A DNA stretch of 14,382 nucleotides from an uncultured Eggerthellaceae bacterium (GTDB taxonomy: Bacteria; Actinomycetota; Coriobacteriia; Coriobacteriales; Eggerthellaceae), in assembly GCA_902497215.1 (NCBI GenBank), contig CABVEH010000010.1, positions 1-14,382 on the forward strand, in the 5' to 3' direction. The position numbers were made by a program, and so were the translations under genes. Under the pieces are notes generated by a model. The model saw only the letters and a list, made by a program, of their open reading frames with translations, was not told the origin of the DNA and ran no database searches. Positions 1 through 6,867 of the stretch are shown in pieces (the stretch's first letter is position 1; every line of letters starts with the position of its first letter).

Positions 1-2216
1 ACCTCGGGTACGTGTACGACCTGGCGGCGATGCTCGACGCCGACAAGAGGGCCCAGCTGTCCGCCGCGCCGTTCTCGCCGCAGTGGCCCGCATCGCTCGA
101 TCCGAACAGGTCGGTCATCGAGCAGGTGAGCGAGAAGGAAGTCCTCCTGTCCTACCCCTACGAGACCATGGACGCGTTCGTGCAGCTGCTGCGCGAGGCG
201 GCGGTCGACCCCGAGGTGGTGTCCATACGCATCACGCTGTACAGGCTGGCGAAGCAGTCGCATCTGGCCGAGGCGCTGATCGCGGCGGCCGAGAACGGCA
301 AGGAGGTGACGGCGCTCTTCGAGCTGCGTGCGCGCTTCGACGAGTCCAACAACATCGAATGGTCGCAGCGCTTCGAGCAGGCGGGATGCCGCGTCATATA
401 CGGGTTCCGCGACTACAAGGTGCATTCGAAGATCTGCTGCATCACGCGCCAGACCGAGGGTGGTCTGCAGTTCATCACCCAGCTGGGCACGGGCAACTAC
501 AACGAGAAGACGGCGCGGCTGTACACCGACTTCTCGTTCATCACGTCCGACCCGGCCATAGGGCGCGACGCGGCCGTGTTCTTCCGCAACATGACGCTTG
601 AGAACGTCAGCGACGAGTACAAGCACCTGTGGGTCGCTCCGCTGCAGATCAAGCAGAACATCATCGCCGGAATCGACGAGCAGATCGCCAACAAGAAGGC
701 GGGGAAGCCCGCCGGACTGTTCTTCAAGACGAACTCCATCACCGACAAGGAGATAATCGACAAGATCGTCGAGGCCTCGCAGGCGGGCGTGCAGTGCACG
801 CTTATGGTGCGCGGCATATCGTGCATCGTGCCCGGCATCAAGGGCTACACCGAGAACGTGTGCGTCGTAAGCATCGTCGGGCGCCTGCTGGAACATTCCC
901 GCATATACCTGTTCGGGCCGTTCGACGGCGACTTCAAGGTCTACCTGTCGTCGGCCGACCTAATGACCCGCAACATGGACAAGCGCGTCGAGATCGCGTG
1001 GCCGGTGGCGAATCCTGCCCTGCGCGACCAGATCCTCGGCTACATAGGCGCGTGCATGGCGGACACCGCCAAGCTTCGCGACCTGCTTCCGAACAAGAAG
1101 TACACCGACCTCGGCTTCTTCGCGAAGGCTGACAAGGAGAACGGCCAGGTGGTGCTGTTCGATTCGCAGGCCTACCTCATCCACGAGGCGCAGCGCAAGC
1201 GGCTGGAATCGGACGAGGCCATCCTGTCGCGGCAGGGCGCAGACGTCTCGCGCGTGCGCGACGTGGCGACCGACGAGCTCGAGCTTGATAGGCTGGGCGA
1301 GGAAGTTTCCGAGTTCGAGCGCGCCCAGGAAGAGGGGCGCGTCCAAGACGCCGGCGCGGTCGACGGGATCGACGCTGCCGCCGTCGCGCTGGAGGCGCTG
1401 AAAGGGGTCGGCGACGAACCCGAGGAGATGGCCGCCGACGCCATGGTCGACGGCGAGGCAGCCATGGATGCCTTCGGCGAGGAGGCGTCGGAGTTCGTGG
1501 ACGCAGCGGGTGAGGGCGACGAAGCCTCCAGTGTCGGGATGGACGAAGTCGAGCAGCGCGTCGGATTCGATGAGCAAGACGAATGCGAGACCGCAGCCTA
1601 CGCCGCTGACGGGAACGCATACGAAGAGCAGGAAGCCGCATTCGGAGTTCAGGAAGCTTCTTCGAATGACGCAGCGCTTCCCGAAATGCAGTCGGGACTG
1701 CCCGACATCTCGGGGCTGTATACGCCAGAGCCCAACCCCGAAGGGAAGTTCACGGTGCCCAACATGGAGGGCGAGCCGATAGAGGTTGCACGCGTGGGAG
1801 GCCCCGTTCCCGACGAGGCCGAGCAGGTGGATGACGCCACGGCCGAGGCATTCGCACGCGTCGAGGCGTTCGGTGGCATCGAGGCCGCCGATGCGCCCGG
1901 TGACGCCGATGCGCCAGGAGGTTCCGTGGAGGCCGAAGCCGGAGTCGACGAGCCTTCAACCATGTCGGAGGTGGCGGCCAGCATCGCCGAAGCCGTGGCA
2001 ACCACCGCCGGCGCCGGGCCCGAAGTCTCCAAGGAACATGCCTTCGACGCCCTGGTGGCCGCAAGCGACCAGGCGCAGACTTTCGGCGAAGCGCCAGACT
2101 TCCAGGCCGACGCCCCGACGGACGCAGCGCATGCAGCGCCCAAGGTCGATTCCAAGGCGGAGTCCGACGCCAAACCTGCCAAGAAGGAGTCCTGGTTCAA
2201 GAGGCATTTCGGCTAG
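1..2216 (+). CDS. ppk: Polyphosphate kinase 1, 3' part, with long acidic C-terminal tail
   Basis: PPK1 reversibly transfers the gamma phosphate of ATP onto polyphosphate through a phosphohistidine. The frame is open through base 1, so the N-terminus lies outside the window. Numbering from the GTG at 12, the visible part has the phospholipase-D-like catalytic domains: R78 (LYR), R108 (LRARFDE), H138 (KVHSKI) and H295 (LLEHSRIY). With a constant offset of 297 these match E. coli Arg375, Arg405, His435 (phosphoacceptor) and His592. The GTGNYN and ARLYTDF motifs are present. The family normally ends near visible residue 390-400. Here about 335 further residues follow (roughly bases 1209-2213), rich in Ala, Glu, Asp and Gly, ending in a basic aromatic segment KKESWFKRHFG. 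The full protein would be about 1030 residues. The core call is certain; the tail's function is unknown. Confidence 0.96.
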   Translation, partial: LGYVYDLAAMLDADKRAQLSAAPFSPQWPASLDPNRSVIEQVSEKEVLLSYPYETMDAFVQLLREAAVDPEVVSIRITLYRLAKQSHLAEALIAAAENGKEVTALFELRARFDESNNIEWSQRFEQAGCRVIYGFRDYKVHSKICCITRQTEGGLQFITQLGTGNYNEKTARLYTDFSFITSDPAIGRDAAVFFRNMTLENVSDEYKHLWVAPLQIKQNIIAGIDEQIANKKAGKPAGLFFKTNSITDKEIIDKIVEASQAGVQCTLMVRGISCIVPGIKGYTENVCVVSIVGRLLEHSRIYLFGPFDGDFKVYLSSADLMTRNMDKRVEIAWPVANPALRDQILGYIGACMADTAKLRDLLPNKKYTDLGFFAKADKENGQVVLFDSQAYLIHEAQRKRLESDEAILSRQGADVSRVRDVATDELELDRLGEEVSEFERAQEEGRVQDAGAVDGIDAAAVALEALKGVGDEPEEMAADAMVDGEAAMDAFGEEASEFVDAAGEGDEASSVGMDEVEQRVGFDEQDECETAAYAADGNAYEEQEAAFGVQEASSNDAALPEMQSGLPDISGLYTPEPNPEGKFTVPNMEGEPIEVARVGGPVPDEAEQVDDATAEAFARVEAFGGIEAADAPGDADAPGGSVEAEAGVDEPSTMSEVAASIAEAVATTAGAGPEVSKEHAFDALVAASDQAQTFGEAPDFQADAPTDAAHAAPKVDSKAESDAKPAKKESWFKRHFG

Positions 2217-2237
2217 GAGACAGGGGGCCTGCACGCG

Positions 2238-2262
2238 CTTCGCGCAGGGCATCTGTGCGAAG
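2238..2262 (+). terminator. Hairpin after ppk, possible terminator
   Basis: Arms CTTCGCGCAG (2238-2247) and CTGTGCGAAG (2253-2262) pair over 10 positions with one G-U wobble around the loop GGCAT, 22 bases after the ppk stop. No T-run follows, so it may be a weak or Rho-assisted terminator, or an mRNA 3'-end stabiliser. Confidence 0.4.
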
Positions 2263-2296
2263 GCGGCAAGCCGTCCTGCCGAAGCCGTTCCATCTG

Positions 2297-2305
2297 TGTT
2301 ATAAA
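2297..2305 (+). promoter_or_regulatory. Candidate extended -10 promoter for the small-protein/sortase/purF unit
   Basis: TGT-TATAAA fits an extended -10 element (TGn followed by a 5-of-6 match to TATAAT). There is no good -35; CTGCCG at 2276-2281 is a weak match. The start of transcription would fall near 2311-2313, inside the left arm of the neighbouring hairpin. No other promoter-like sequence was noticed between ppk and purF. Confidence 0.4.
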
Positions 2306-2307
2306 CT

Positions 2308-2336
2308 AGGCAGCGCATGCATGATGTGCGCTGCCT
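2308..2336 (+). promoter_or_regulatory. Perfect 10-bp inverted repeat at the predicted transcription start
   Basis: AGGCAGCGCA (2308-2317) and TGCGCTGCCT (2327-2336) are exact reverse complements around a 9-base loop. The structure sits directly behind the candidate -10 element and ends 22 bases before the small-protein ATG. It could be a repressor operator at the DNA level or a 5'-UTR hairpin. The following bases are not T-rich, so a terminator is less likely. Confidence 0.5.
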
Positions 2337-2358
2337 TACACGAATGAAAGGGTTTTCC

Positions 2359-2478
2359 ATGGAACTGTTCGGAATGCATATCGAACCTTGGGTCATCTGG
2401 GTTATCGTTGCCGTAATAGTCGTCCTTATCGTCGCGTTCGTGGCGAAGGGCTTCATCGACGAGATGAAGAAGAAGTAG
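2359..2478 (+). CDS. 39-residue single-pass membrane protein
   Basis: This short gene starts at an ATG preceded by AAAGGG (2347-2352) at 6-base spacing. An in-frame ATG at 2344 is possible, but it would leave the ribosome site inside the gene. The product has a short polar N-terminus, a hydrophobic segment at about residues 11-31 made mostly of Val, Ile, Ala and Trp, then a polar tail ending FIDEMKKK. The Lys-rich end suggests the C-terminus is cytoplasmic. It ends 26 bases before the sortase start, so the two are probably co-transcribed. I recognise no family. It could be a small membrane partner of the sortase or an unrelated small protein; the good ribosome site and clean membrane-segment design are the grounds for calling it real. 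Confidence 0.7.
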   Translation: MELFGMHIEPWVIWVIVAVIVVLIVAFVAKGFIDEMKKK

Positions 2479-2504
2479 GCACACCAAGTAGAAGCAGGTG
2501 ACCG

Positions 2505-3437
2505 ATGGCAGGAAACGTCGATCCCGTATACCAGCAAACGGGATACGACTACGCTGACCAGGCATATGGCAAGACCGCTCGACGCCGCAGTGCGTGGAGC
2601 GTTTTGTTTTTCATAGCCCTGTTCGTGTTCCTGGCCGCACTGGCCGGGGTAGGTTACATCGCCTACACCTACTGGTCCGGGCAGAACGCCTACGACGAGC
2701 TGACCGAGCACGTCGAGGTCGACGACAACGGCAGCTATCTCACCCTGGGGTCGTTCGACGTCGACTGGGACGCGCTTCGGGCCATCAATCCCGACGTCGT
2801 CGGCTGGGTGTACCTTCCCGACTCGCCGATCAACTACCCCATCGTCTGGCGCGAGAACAACGACAACTACTACATGAAGCACAACTTCGCAGGCAACGGC
2901 GTCGGAGCGTTCGGGGCCGAGTACGGATGCCCGGTGCTGAGCGAGGCGAACTCTCCCGAATGGACGGACCAGATCAGCTTCGTCGCCGGACACCACATGA
3001 TGAACGGCACGATGTTCGCCTTCCTCGAGGACATGCAGGATAGCGCCGTCTTCAACGAGCACCGCACCTTCTACCTGCTTACCCCCGAGGGCAACTTCCG
3101 GCTGACGGCCATCGCCTGCGACAGCGTCCGGGGGACTTCCAAGGTCACGGTCATCCCCAACTTCGAAACCATCGAGGAATTCCGCCAGTACCTGACGCAG
3201 CACGTGCAGGAGTCGCTGGCCCAGCCCGATCCGGCCCTGCCTTCGGTCGACACCATCGACCAGGCGGTCGCCTTCTACACCTGCAGTGCGCCGGACGACA
3301 GGTACCGCATAATGGTCTACTGCGCCGTGGAGGAGTTCCTTCCTGCTGGAAGCGACGTGTCCAAGGGCAATTCGCTGGTGGACGAGGCCGACGTGGGAAG
3401 CGTCGGGTCTGCCATGGATGAAAGGTTGCAAGGATGA
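2505..3437 (+). CDS. Class B-type sortase (first of two)
   Basis: Sortases are membrane-bound cysteine transpeptidases that cut a C-terminal sorting signal and join the protein to the cell wall. The 310-residue product has a cytoplasmic N-terminus, a membrane anchor at about residues 30-55 and a class B fold: NPDVVGWVYLPDSPINYPIV, then DNYYMKHNF, then AGHHMMNGTMF with catalytic His163. Cys260 lies in the motif YTCSAP and the likely catalytic Arg is R268, eight residues on. Class B members more often read YGH and STCS here, so this copy is slightly divergent. A weak AGGTG ribosome site lies four bases before the ATG. The stop overlaps the purF start as ATGA, so translation of the two is probably coupled. 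No obvious substrate gene is adjacent. Exact substrate class unknown. Confidence 0.88.
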   Translation: MAGNVDPVYQQTGYDYADQAYGKTARRRSAWSVLFFIALFVFLAALAGVGYIAYTYWSGQNAYDELTEHVEVDDNGSYLTLGSFDVDWDALRAINPDVVGWVYLPDSPINYPIVWRENNDNYYMKHNFAGNGVGAFGAEYGCPVLSEANSPEWTDQISFVAGHHMMNGTMFAFLEDMQDSAVFNEHRTFYLLTPEGNFRLTAIACDSVRGTSKVTVIPNFETIEEFRQYLTQHVQESLAQPDPALPSVDTIDQAVAFYTCSAPDDRYRIMVYCAVEEFLPAGSDVSKGNSLVDEADVGSVGSAMDERLQG

Positions 3438-4870
3438 CGAACCGTCCACTCCCTGACCGCATGGAAGAGGAATGCGGCGTCTTCGGAGTCTACGCCCCAG
3501 GCCATGACGTTGCGCGCATGACCGGCTTCGGGCTGCAGGCGTTGCAGCACCGCGGGCAGGAAAGCGCCGGAATCGCCGTCGGCGACGGGGTCACGGTCAC
3601 GGTGGCGAAGGACCTCGGCCTGGTTACGCAGGTGTTCGACGACGCCTCGCTTTCGGCGCTCGAAGGCAAGGTCGCAATCGGCCACGTGCGTTACTCCACC
3701 AGCGGGTCGAAGGCGTCTTGGGAGGCGGCCCAGCCCCATATGTCCGCCATCGACGAGGTGCTTTTCGCGCTGGCGCACAACGGCACCCTGATGAACACCA
3801 ACGCCATGCGGGCACAGCTGATCGCCGAAGGGGTACAGCTCTTCTCGGCAACCGATTCCGAGGTCGCCGCCAAATCCATCGGGCTCGTGACCAGGCAGAC
3901 GCATCACCTCCGCGACGGCATCGCCGCAGCGATGGGGCGCATACAAGGGGCTTACGCCATGGTGGTGTGCACTGCCGACGCCCTTTATGCGTTCCGTGAC
4001 CCGAACGGCATCCGTCCCCTTTGCATAGGCAAGCTTCCCGAAGGCCGCGGCTGGGTGGTGTCCTCCGAGACGTGCGGCTTGGACATAGTCGGCGCAGAGT
4101 ACGTCCGCGACGTCGAGCCAGGCGAGATCGTGCGCGTGAACGAGGAAGGCCTCGTTTCGTCGCAAGGAGTTCCTGCCTCCAGGCGCGCGTCCTGCATCTT
4201 CGAGTACGTCTACTTCGCGCGCCCCGACAGCGTCATCGACGGGCAGAGCGTCTACCAGGCCCGTCGCGCCACCGGGCATATCCTGGCACTGGAGGCGCCG
4301 GTGGAAGCCGACCTCGTGCTGGGCGTGCCCGACTCCGGCGTGCCTGCGGCGCTCGGCTATGCTGCCGAAAGCGGCATCAAGTACACCGACGGCATAGTGA
4401 AGAACCGCTACGTAGGACGTACCTTCATCCAGCCCACCCAAGAGATGCGCCAGCTTGGCATCAGGCTGAAGCTGAACCCGCTGCCCGAAGTGATCGCAGG
4501 CAAGAGGCTCATCGTCATCGACGACTCCATCGTGAGGGGGAACACCTCGAAGAAGCTGGTCAAGATGCTGCGTGACGCGGGCGCCTCGGAGGTCCACCTG
4601 CGCATCACAAGCCCCGAGGTTATGTGGCCCTGCTTCTACGGCATCGACACCGACACCCGTGAGCAGCTGCTTGCCGCCAACATGAGCGTCGACGAGATGA
4701 ACGAGTGGATCGGGTCCGATTCCCTGGCATTCCTGTCTTTGAAAGGCCTGCATGACGCCGTGCGCAACGCAAACCACGACGGGTTCTGCGACGCCTGCTT
4801 CACAGGCGACTATCCCGTGGGCACGCCCGAGGGCGCCGACAACCAGCTGGGCCTGTTCGAGACGGAATAG
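3434..4870 (+). CDS. purF: Amidophosphoribosyltransferase
   Basis: PurF makes 5-phosphoribosylamine from PRPP and glutamine, the committing step of purine synthesis. The 478-residue product has an N-terminal Ntn glutaminase domain whose nucleophile is Cys14 (EEECGVFGV), after a 13-residue propeptide that must be removed. The C-terminal phosphoribosyltransferase domain carries the PRPP loop VIDDSIVRGNTS. Cys254, Cys400, Cys452 and Cys455 occupy the places of the four [4Fe-4S] ligands of the Bacillus subtilis enzyme, so this is the propeptide-plus-cluster type, not the E. coli type. The start overlaps the sortase stop (ATGA), with AAAGG at 3421-3425 as ribosome site inside the sortase gene. No strong terminator was seen just after the stop. 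Confidence 0.98.
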   Translation: MTNRPLPDRMEEECGVFGVYAPGHDVARMTGFGLQALQHRGQESAGIAVGDGVTVTVAKDLGLVTQVFDDASLSALEGKVAIGHVRYSTSGSKASWEAAQPHMSAIDEVLFALAHNGTLMNTNAMRAQLIAEGVQLFSATDSEVAAKSIGLVTRQTHHLRDGIAAAMGRIQGAYAMVVCTADALYAFRDPNGIRPLCIGKLPEGRGWVVSSETCGLDIVGAEYVRDVEPGEIVRVNEEGLVSSQGVPASRRASCIFEYVYFARPDSVIDGQSVYQARRATGHILALEAPVEADLVLGVPDSGVPAALGYAAESGIKYTDGIVKNRYVGRTFIQPTQEMRQLGIRLKLNPLPEVIAGKRLIVIDDSIVRGNTSKKLVKMLRDAGASEVHLRITSPEVMWPCFYGIDTDTREQLLAANMSVDEMNEWIGSDSLAFLSLKGLHDAVRNANHDGFCDACFTGDYPVGTPEGADNQLGLFETE

Positions 4871-5207
4871 CCTTGCCTCCGTTCTTCCCGGCGCCTGTTA
4901 TCGCTTCTTGCTTGTTCGTGGCGTTTTCCGTCAAGCCGTCTGAGGCGGTAAGTCGCTTCATCTTCAAGCATGGGATAGGTGAACCTTCTTCCGCGCTGCT
5001 TTCGTTTTACGATTTCCTGACTCGCCGCGAGGCTTTCCATCTTTAGGCTCCCTCCGCTGAATCTCGTAGTCGCCTGCAACTAAGGCTTGCTTTCCCCTTT
5101 CGTTTCTCATCCACCGTGTTCTGCGGAAAAGCGGAAAAGCGCGCTCTAGCCTCCTTTTTTGCTTGATCTTCGAGTGCGTTTCGTCCTTTTCGTTGGCTTT
5201 TGCACGG

Positions 5208-5246
5208 AAATGATTCAGATTTGGCAAAATAATGCCCGATTCGGTC
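5208..5246 (+). repeat. Left arm of 39-bp imperfect inverted repeat
   Basis: This arm matches the reverse complement of 5370-5408 at 30 of 39 positions without gaps. Shared blocks include TTTGGCAAAA and GATTCGGTC. The 123-base interval between the arms holds no gene. Confidence 0.75.
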
Positions 5247-5273
5247 GATTTTTCCGCTTGTGGGCAGAGTTTT

Positions 5274-5287
5274 TTACATGCATGTAA
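5274..5287. promoter_or_regulatory. Perfect 14-bp palindrome, possible operator
   Basis: TTACATGCATGTAA is its own reverse complement. It lies between the two inverted-repeat arms, off their centre. It could be a dimeric regulator site; no gene start lies close by, so the role is open. Confidence 0.35.
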
Positions 5288-5369
5288 TGATTGCGAGCGC
5301 GGGAGCTGGGCTTTCTTGAAACAGATGTCATTCAGGGTGCGGAATCCTACGTCAATCGGAGCTTCTTTT

Positions 5370-5408
5370 GACCGAATCGAGCCATTTTTTGCCAAAAATG
5401 ATCAATTT
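5370..5408 (-). repeat. Right arm of 39-bp imperfect inverted repeat
   Basis: This is the reverse-complement partner of 5208-5246. The outer and inner edges (AAAT and GATTCGGTC) and the central TTTGGCAAAA core agree exactly; mismatches cluster in three short groups. Such a pair could be the ends of a small non-autonomous element or two copies of a dispersed repeat in opposite directions. Confidence 0.75.
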
Positions 5409-5561
5409 TCGCGCACGGGAGTATCGAGGCGAATTCGAATTGCTTCAACGCACAGACGAAGGCGGCCATTCGTTTGTTGCTAGATAACTTGCTTGCAGGA
5501 AGACTTGAAGCGAACCGCCGCCTGAGGATGTGCACTGGAATAGCTATCCTTCGGAGCAGAC

Positions 5562-5579
5562 GGTCGTCCGCAGACGGCC
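5562..5579. terminator. GC-rich hairpin beyond the 3' end of the broken - strand gene
   Basis: GGTCGTC and GACGGCC pair over 7 positions (one wobble) around CGCA. It begins 26 bases beyond the - strand stop at 5605-5607, a position that fits a terminator, but no T-run follows on either strand. Confidence 0.3.
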
Positions 5580-5604
5580 TTCTCGTGTTCGAGGGATGGC
5601 TGCT

Positions 5605-6566
5605 TTAGATGCTTCGAAGTTTTATAAGGGTCCGACGTAGTCGAGCTTGTTTTTCAACGAACCCATCGCCTTCGTTCCGGATTCTCACTCCGAGCTTGGA
5701 GGCGACGGACTTGGCGATCTTGTCCGTTTTGCCGATGCTGGATATTTCTTTGTTGGTGACGGTTTGCACGTCGTACCCCAGCAGCTTGATGTCGTTGCGT
5801 CGCTCCGAATCGGCCGCAATCTTTTCGGCGCCGGTGTGGAACTGGTCGCTGTCGTATTCTAGAGCCAGCTTGCTTTCGGGCCATGCGAAATCAATGATGA
5901 TGGAAGATCGGTTCAAGGCGGAACCGCGGGGCGCGCTCAAGTCCAGCTGGTAATTCAGCCTTGGTTTCGGGAGCCCGTAGCCACCAAGGCGTCGGGGGAG
6001 CGTGAGCAGCATGGCTAGCTCTGCCTCTCTGGGGGATGCGGCGTTGTCTATAACATGCTTGGCTGCCTGTCTAGCAAGTGGCGAGCCTTGGACACCTTCG
6101 AGTCGGTCAAGGAATGCCGTCAGTTCTTTTACGCTGAACATCGGCTCGCATTTCGAAAAGCCTCTAAGGTCGACGCTGTTTGGCGTGAAGGAGCCTGTCA
6201 TCTCATAGCCCAGCACAGCTGCATCAAGGCCATTTTTCTTGCTAGCCTGACGAATGTGAACTTCGGGCTTGTTACATATATGCTTCCGTCCAGTCGGCAC
6301 AGAGACTGCGAAGGCAGGCTTCCGGAAAAGACGGAATAGCTGATTCTGTTTGCGTGATGCGAGTCGTTCTTGTTTGAGACAAGCACGTGGATGGATTCGT
6401 CTTCAATGCCTAGTTGTTCGCAGGCTGCCGCTATGTCGGACGCGGGTGCGATCTTTGCAGGAACGCGTGCCAGGCGACACGGCCGTGCGTCGAACAGGCT
6501 TGAGCCGGTAATTCCGCTTCGTCTCCAGAAGGAGAGCGCGGTTTCGTCTGTGAGGATTATCGCCAT
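5605..6566 (-). pseudogene. Frameshifted Vsr/DUF559-like nuclease-fold protein
   Basis: Two overlapping - strand frames together make one protein of about 320 residues. The first (6566 down to 6198) begins MAIILTDETALSFWRRSG and reaches YVTSPKFTFVRLARKM. The second (open from 6300 to 5605) continues LDAAVLGYEMTG to the end. The switch lies at about 6220-6245, where the coding strand has a run of five A (T-run 6233-6237 on +). One extra A there would restore a single frame. The C-terminal half has IIIDFAWPE, LALEYDSDQFH and DSERR, then GYDVQTVT, the layout of Vsr/DUF559 restriction-endonuclease-like folds: numbering from 6300, acidic residues D137, E148, D150 and D164 and His155. I associate this family with Coriobacteriia, where its role is unknown. 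It may be a real pseudogene, an assembly error, or less likely a slippage site. Confidence 0.7.
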
Positions 6567-6867
6567 GCATGAAGCCTAGCAGACAGGCCTTTCGGGAAAC
6601 TTAACGCCGACTTACATGGAACTTGGCGATCGGGCGGAAGCGGACGAAAGCCCAAGGATGCGAAGGTGCAATCATAAGCAGCGAGCAAAGCGAAGCCAGA
6701 CGCATGGGCCGAAGCGAAGTGTAGGCATCATCGAAGCGGAAAGCCGAAATGGATCCATGGCGGGAAGCAGGGATACAGATGGAAGCGCGGAAGAAAGCGG
6801 GGGCGACGTACGACCTTCGGTGCTCCCATCTTGTACAATGACCCTATCCAACGATTGGGGTTTCAGC
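6567..6867. other. Purine-rich leader region upstream of purM
   Basis: No gene is convincing here. The purM frame stays open back to 6616, but the extra stretch has no family similarity, is Arg/Ser-rich, and a better start exists at 6868. The + strand is purine-rich, with repeated GAAGCGGA, AAGCGAAG and GAAGCGAAG-like blocks between about 6630 and 6805. No known riboswitch was recognised. Confidence 0.5.
6834..6839 (+). promoter_or_regulatory. Candidate -10 element for purM
   Basis: TACAAT matches TATAAT at 5 of 6 positions, preceded directly by TTG. No good -35 is visible at normal spacing. The mRNA would start near 6846, leaving a leader of about 22 bases before the purM ATG. Confidence 0.35.

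Larger units (their letters stand above)
4871..5604. other. Gene-free AT-richer stretch between purF and the broken - strand gene
   Basis: About 730 bases hold no frame with a convincing start, ribosome site or known motif. It is clearly richer in A/T than the flanking pur genes. Contents seen: a tandem GCGGAAAA pair near 5125-5140, the 39-bp inverted-repeat pair, a 14-bp palindrome and a GC-rich hairpin, each listed separately where notable. The longest frame here (- strand, 4964-5395) is Lys/Arg-rich with no recognisable domain and runs through the left repeat arm, so I did not call it. The stretch may be remains of mobile or decayed DNA. Confidence 0.6.

Noticed and set aside
1956..3449. 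Long - strand frames opposite ppk/sortase, also 3317-4777, 6844-7953, 10311-11417 and 12694-14079
   Set aside because: They are antisense shadows of high-GC genes; the + strand frames have clear family motifs and ribosome sites.
4964..5395. 143-residue - strand frame
   Set aside because: Basic low-information sequence with no domain; it crosses an inverted-repeat arm and lacks a convincing ribosome site.
5232..5483. 83-residue + strand frame through the repeat region
   Set aside because: It is largely a translation of the inverted-repeat arms, and its start lies inside the left arm.
6231..6240. Programmed -1 frameshift in the nuclease-fold gene
   Set aside because: The A5 run does not form a standard X-XXY-YYZ slippery heptamer in the upstream frame; a one-base loss is simpler.
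6616..6867. N-terminal extension of PurM from 6616
   Set aside because: The extra 84 codons have no PurM similarity and are Arg/Ser-rich; the 6868 start gives the normal family length.
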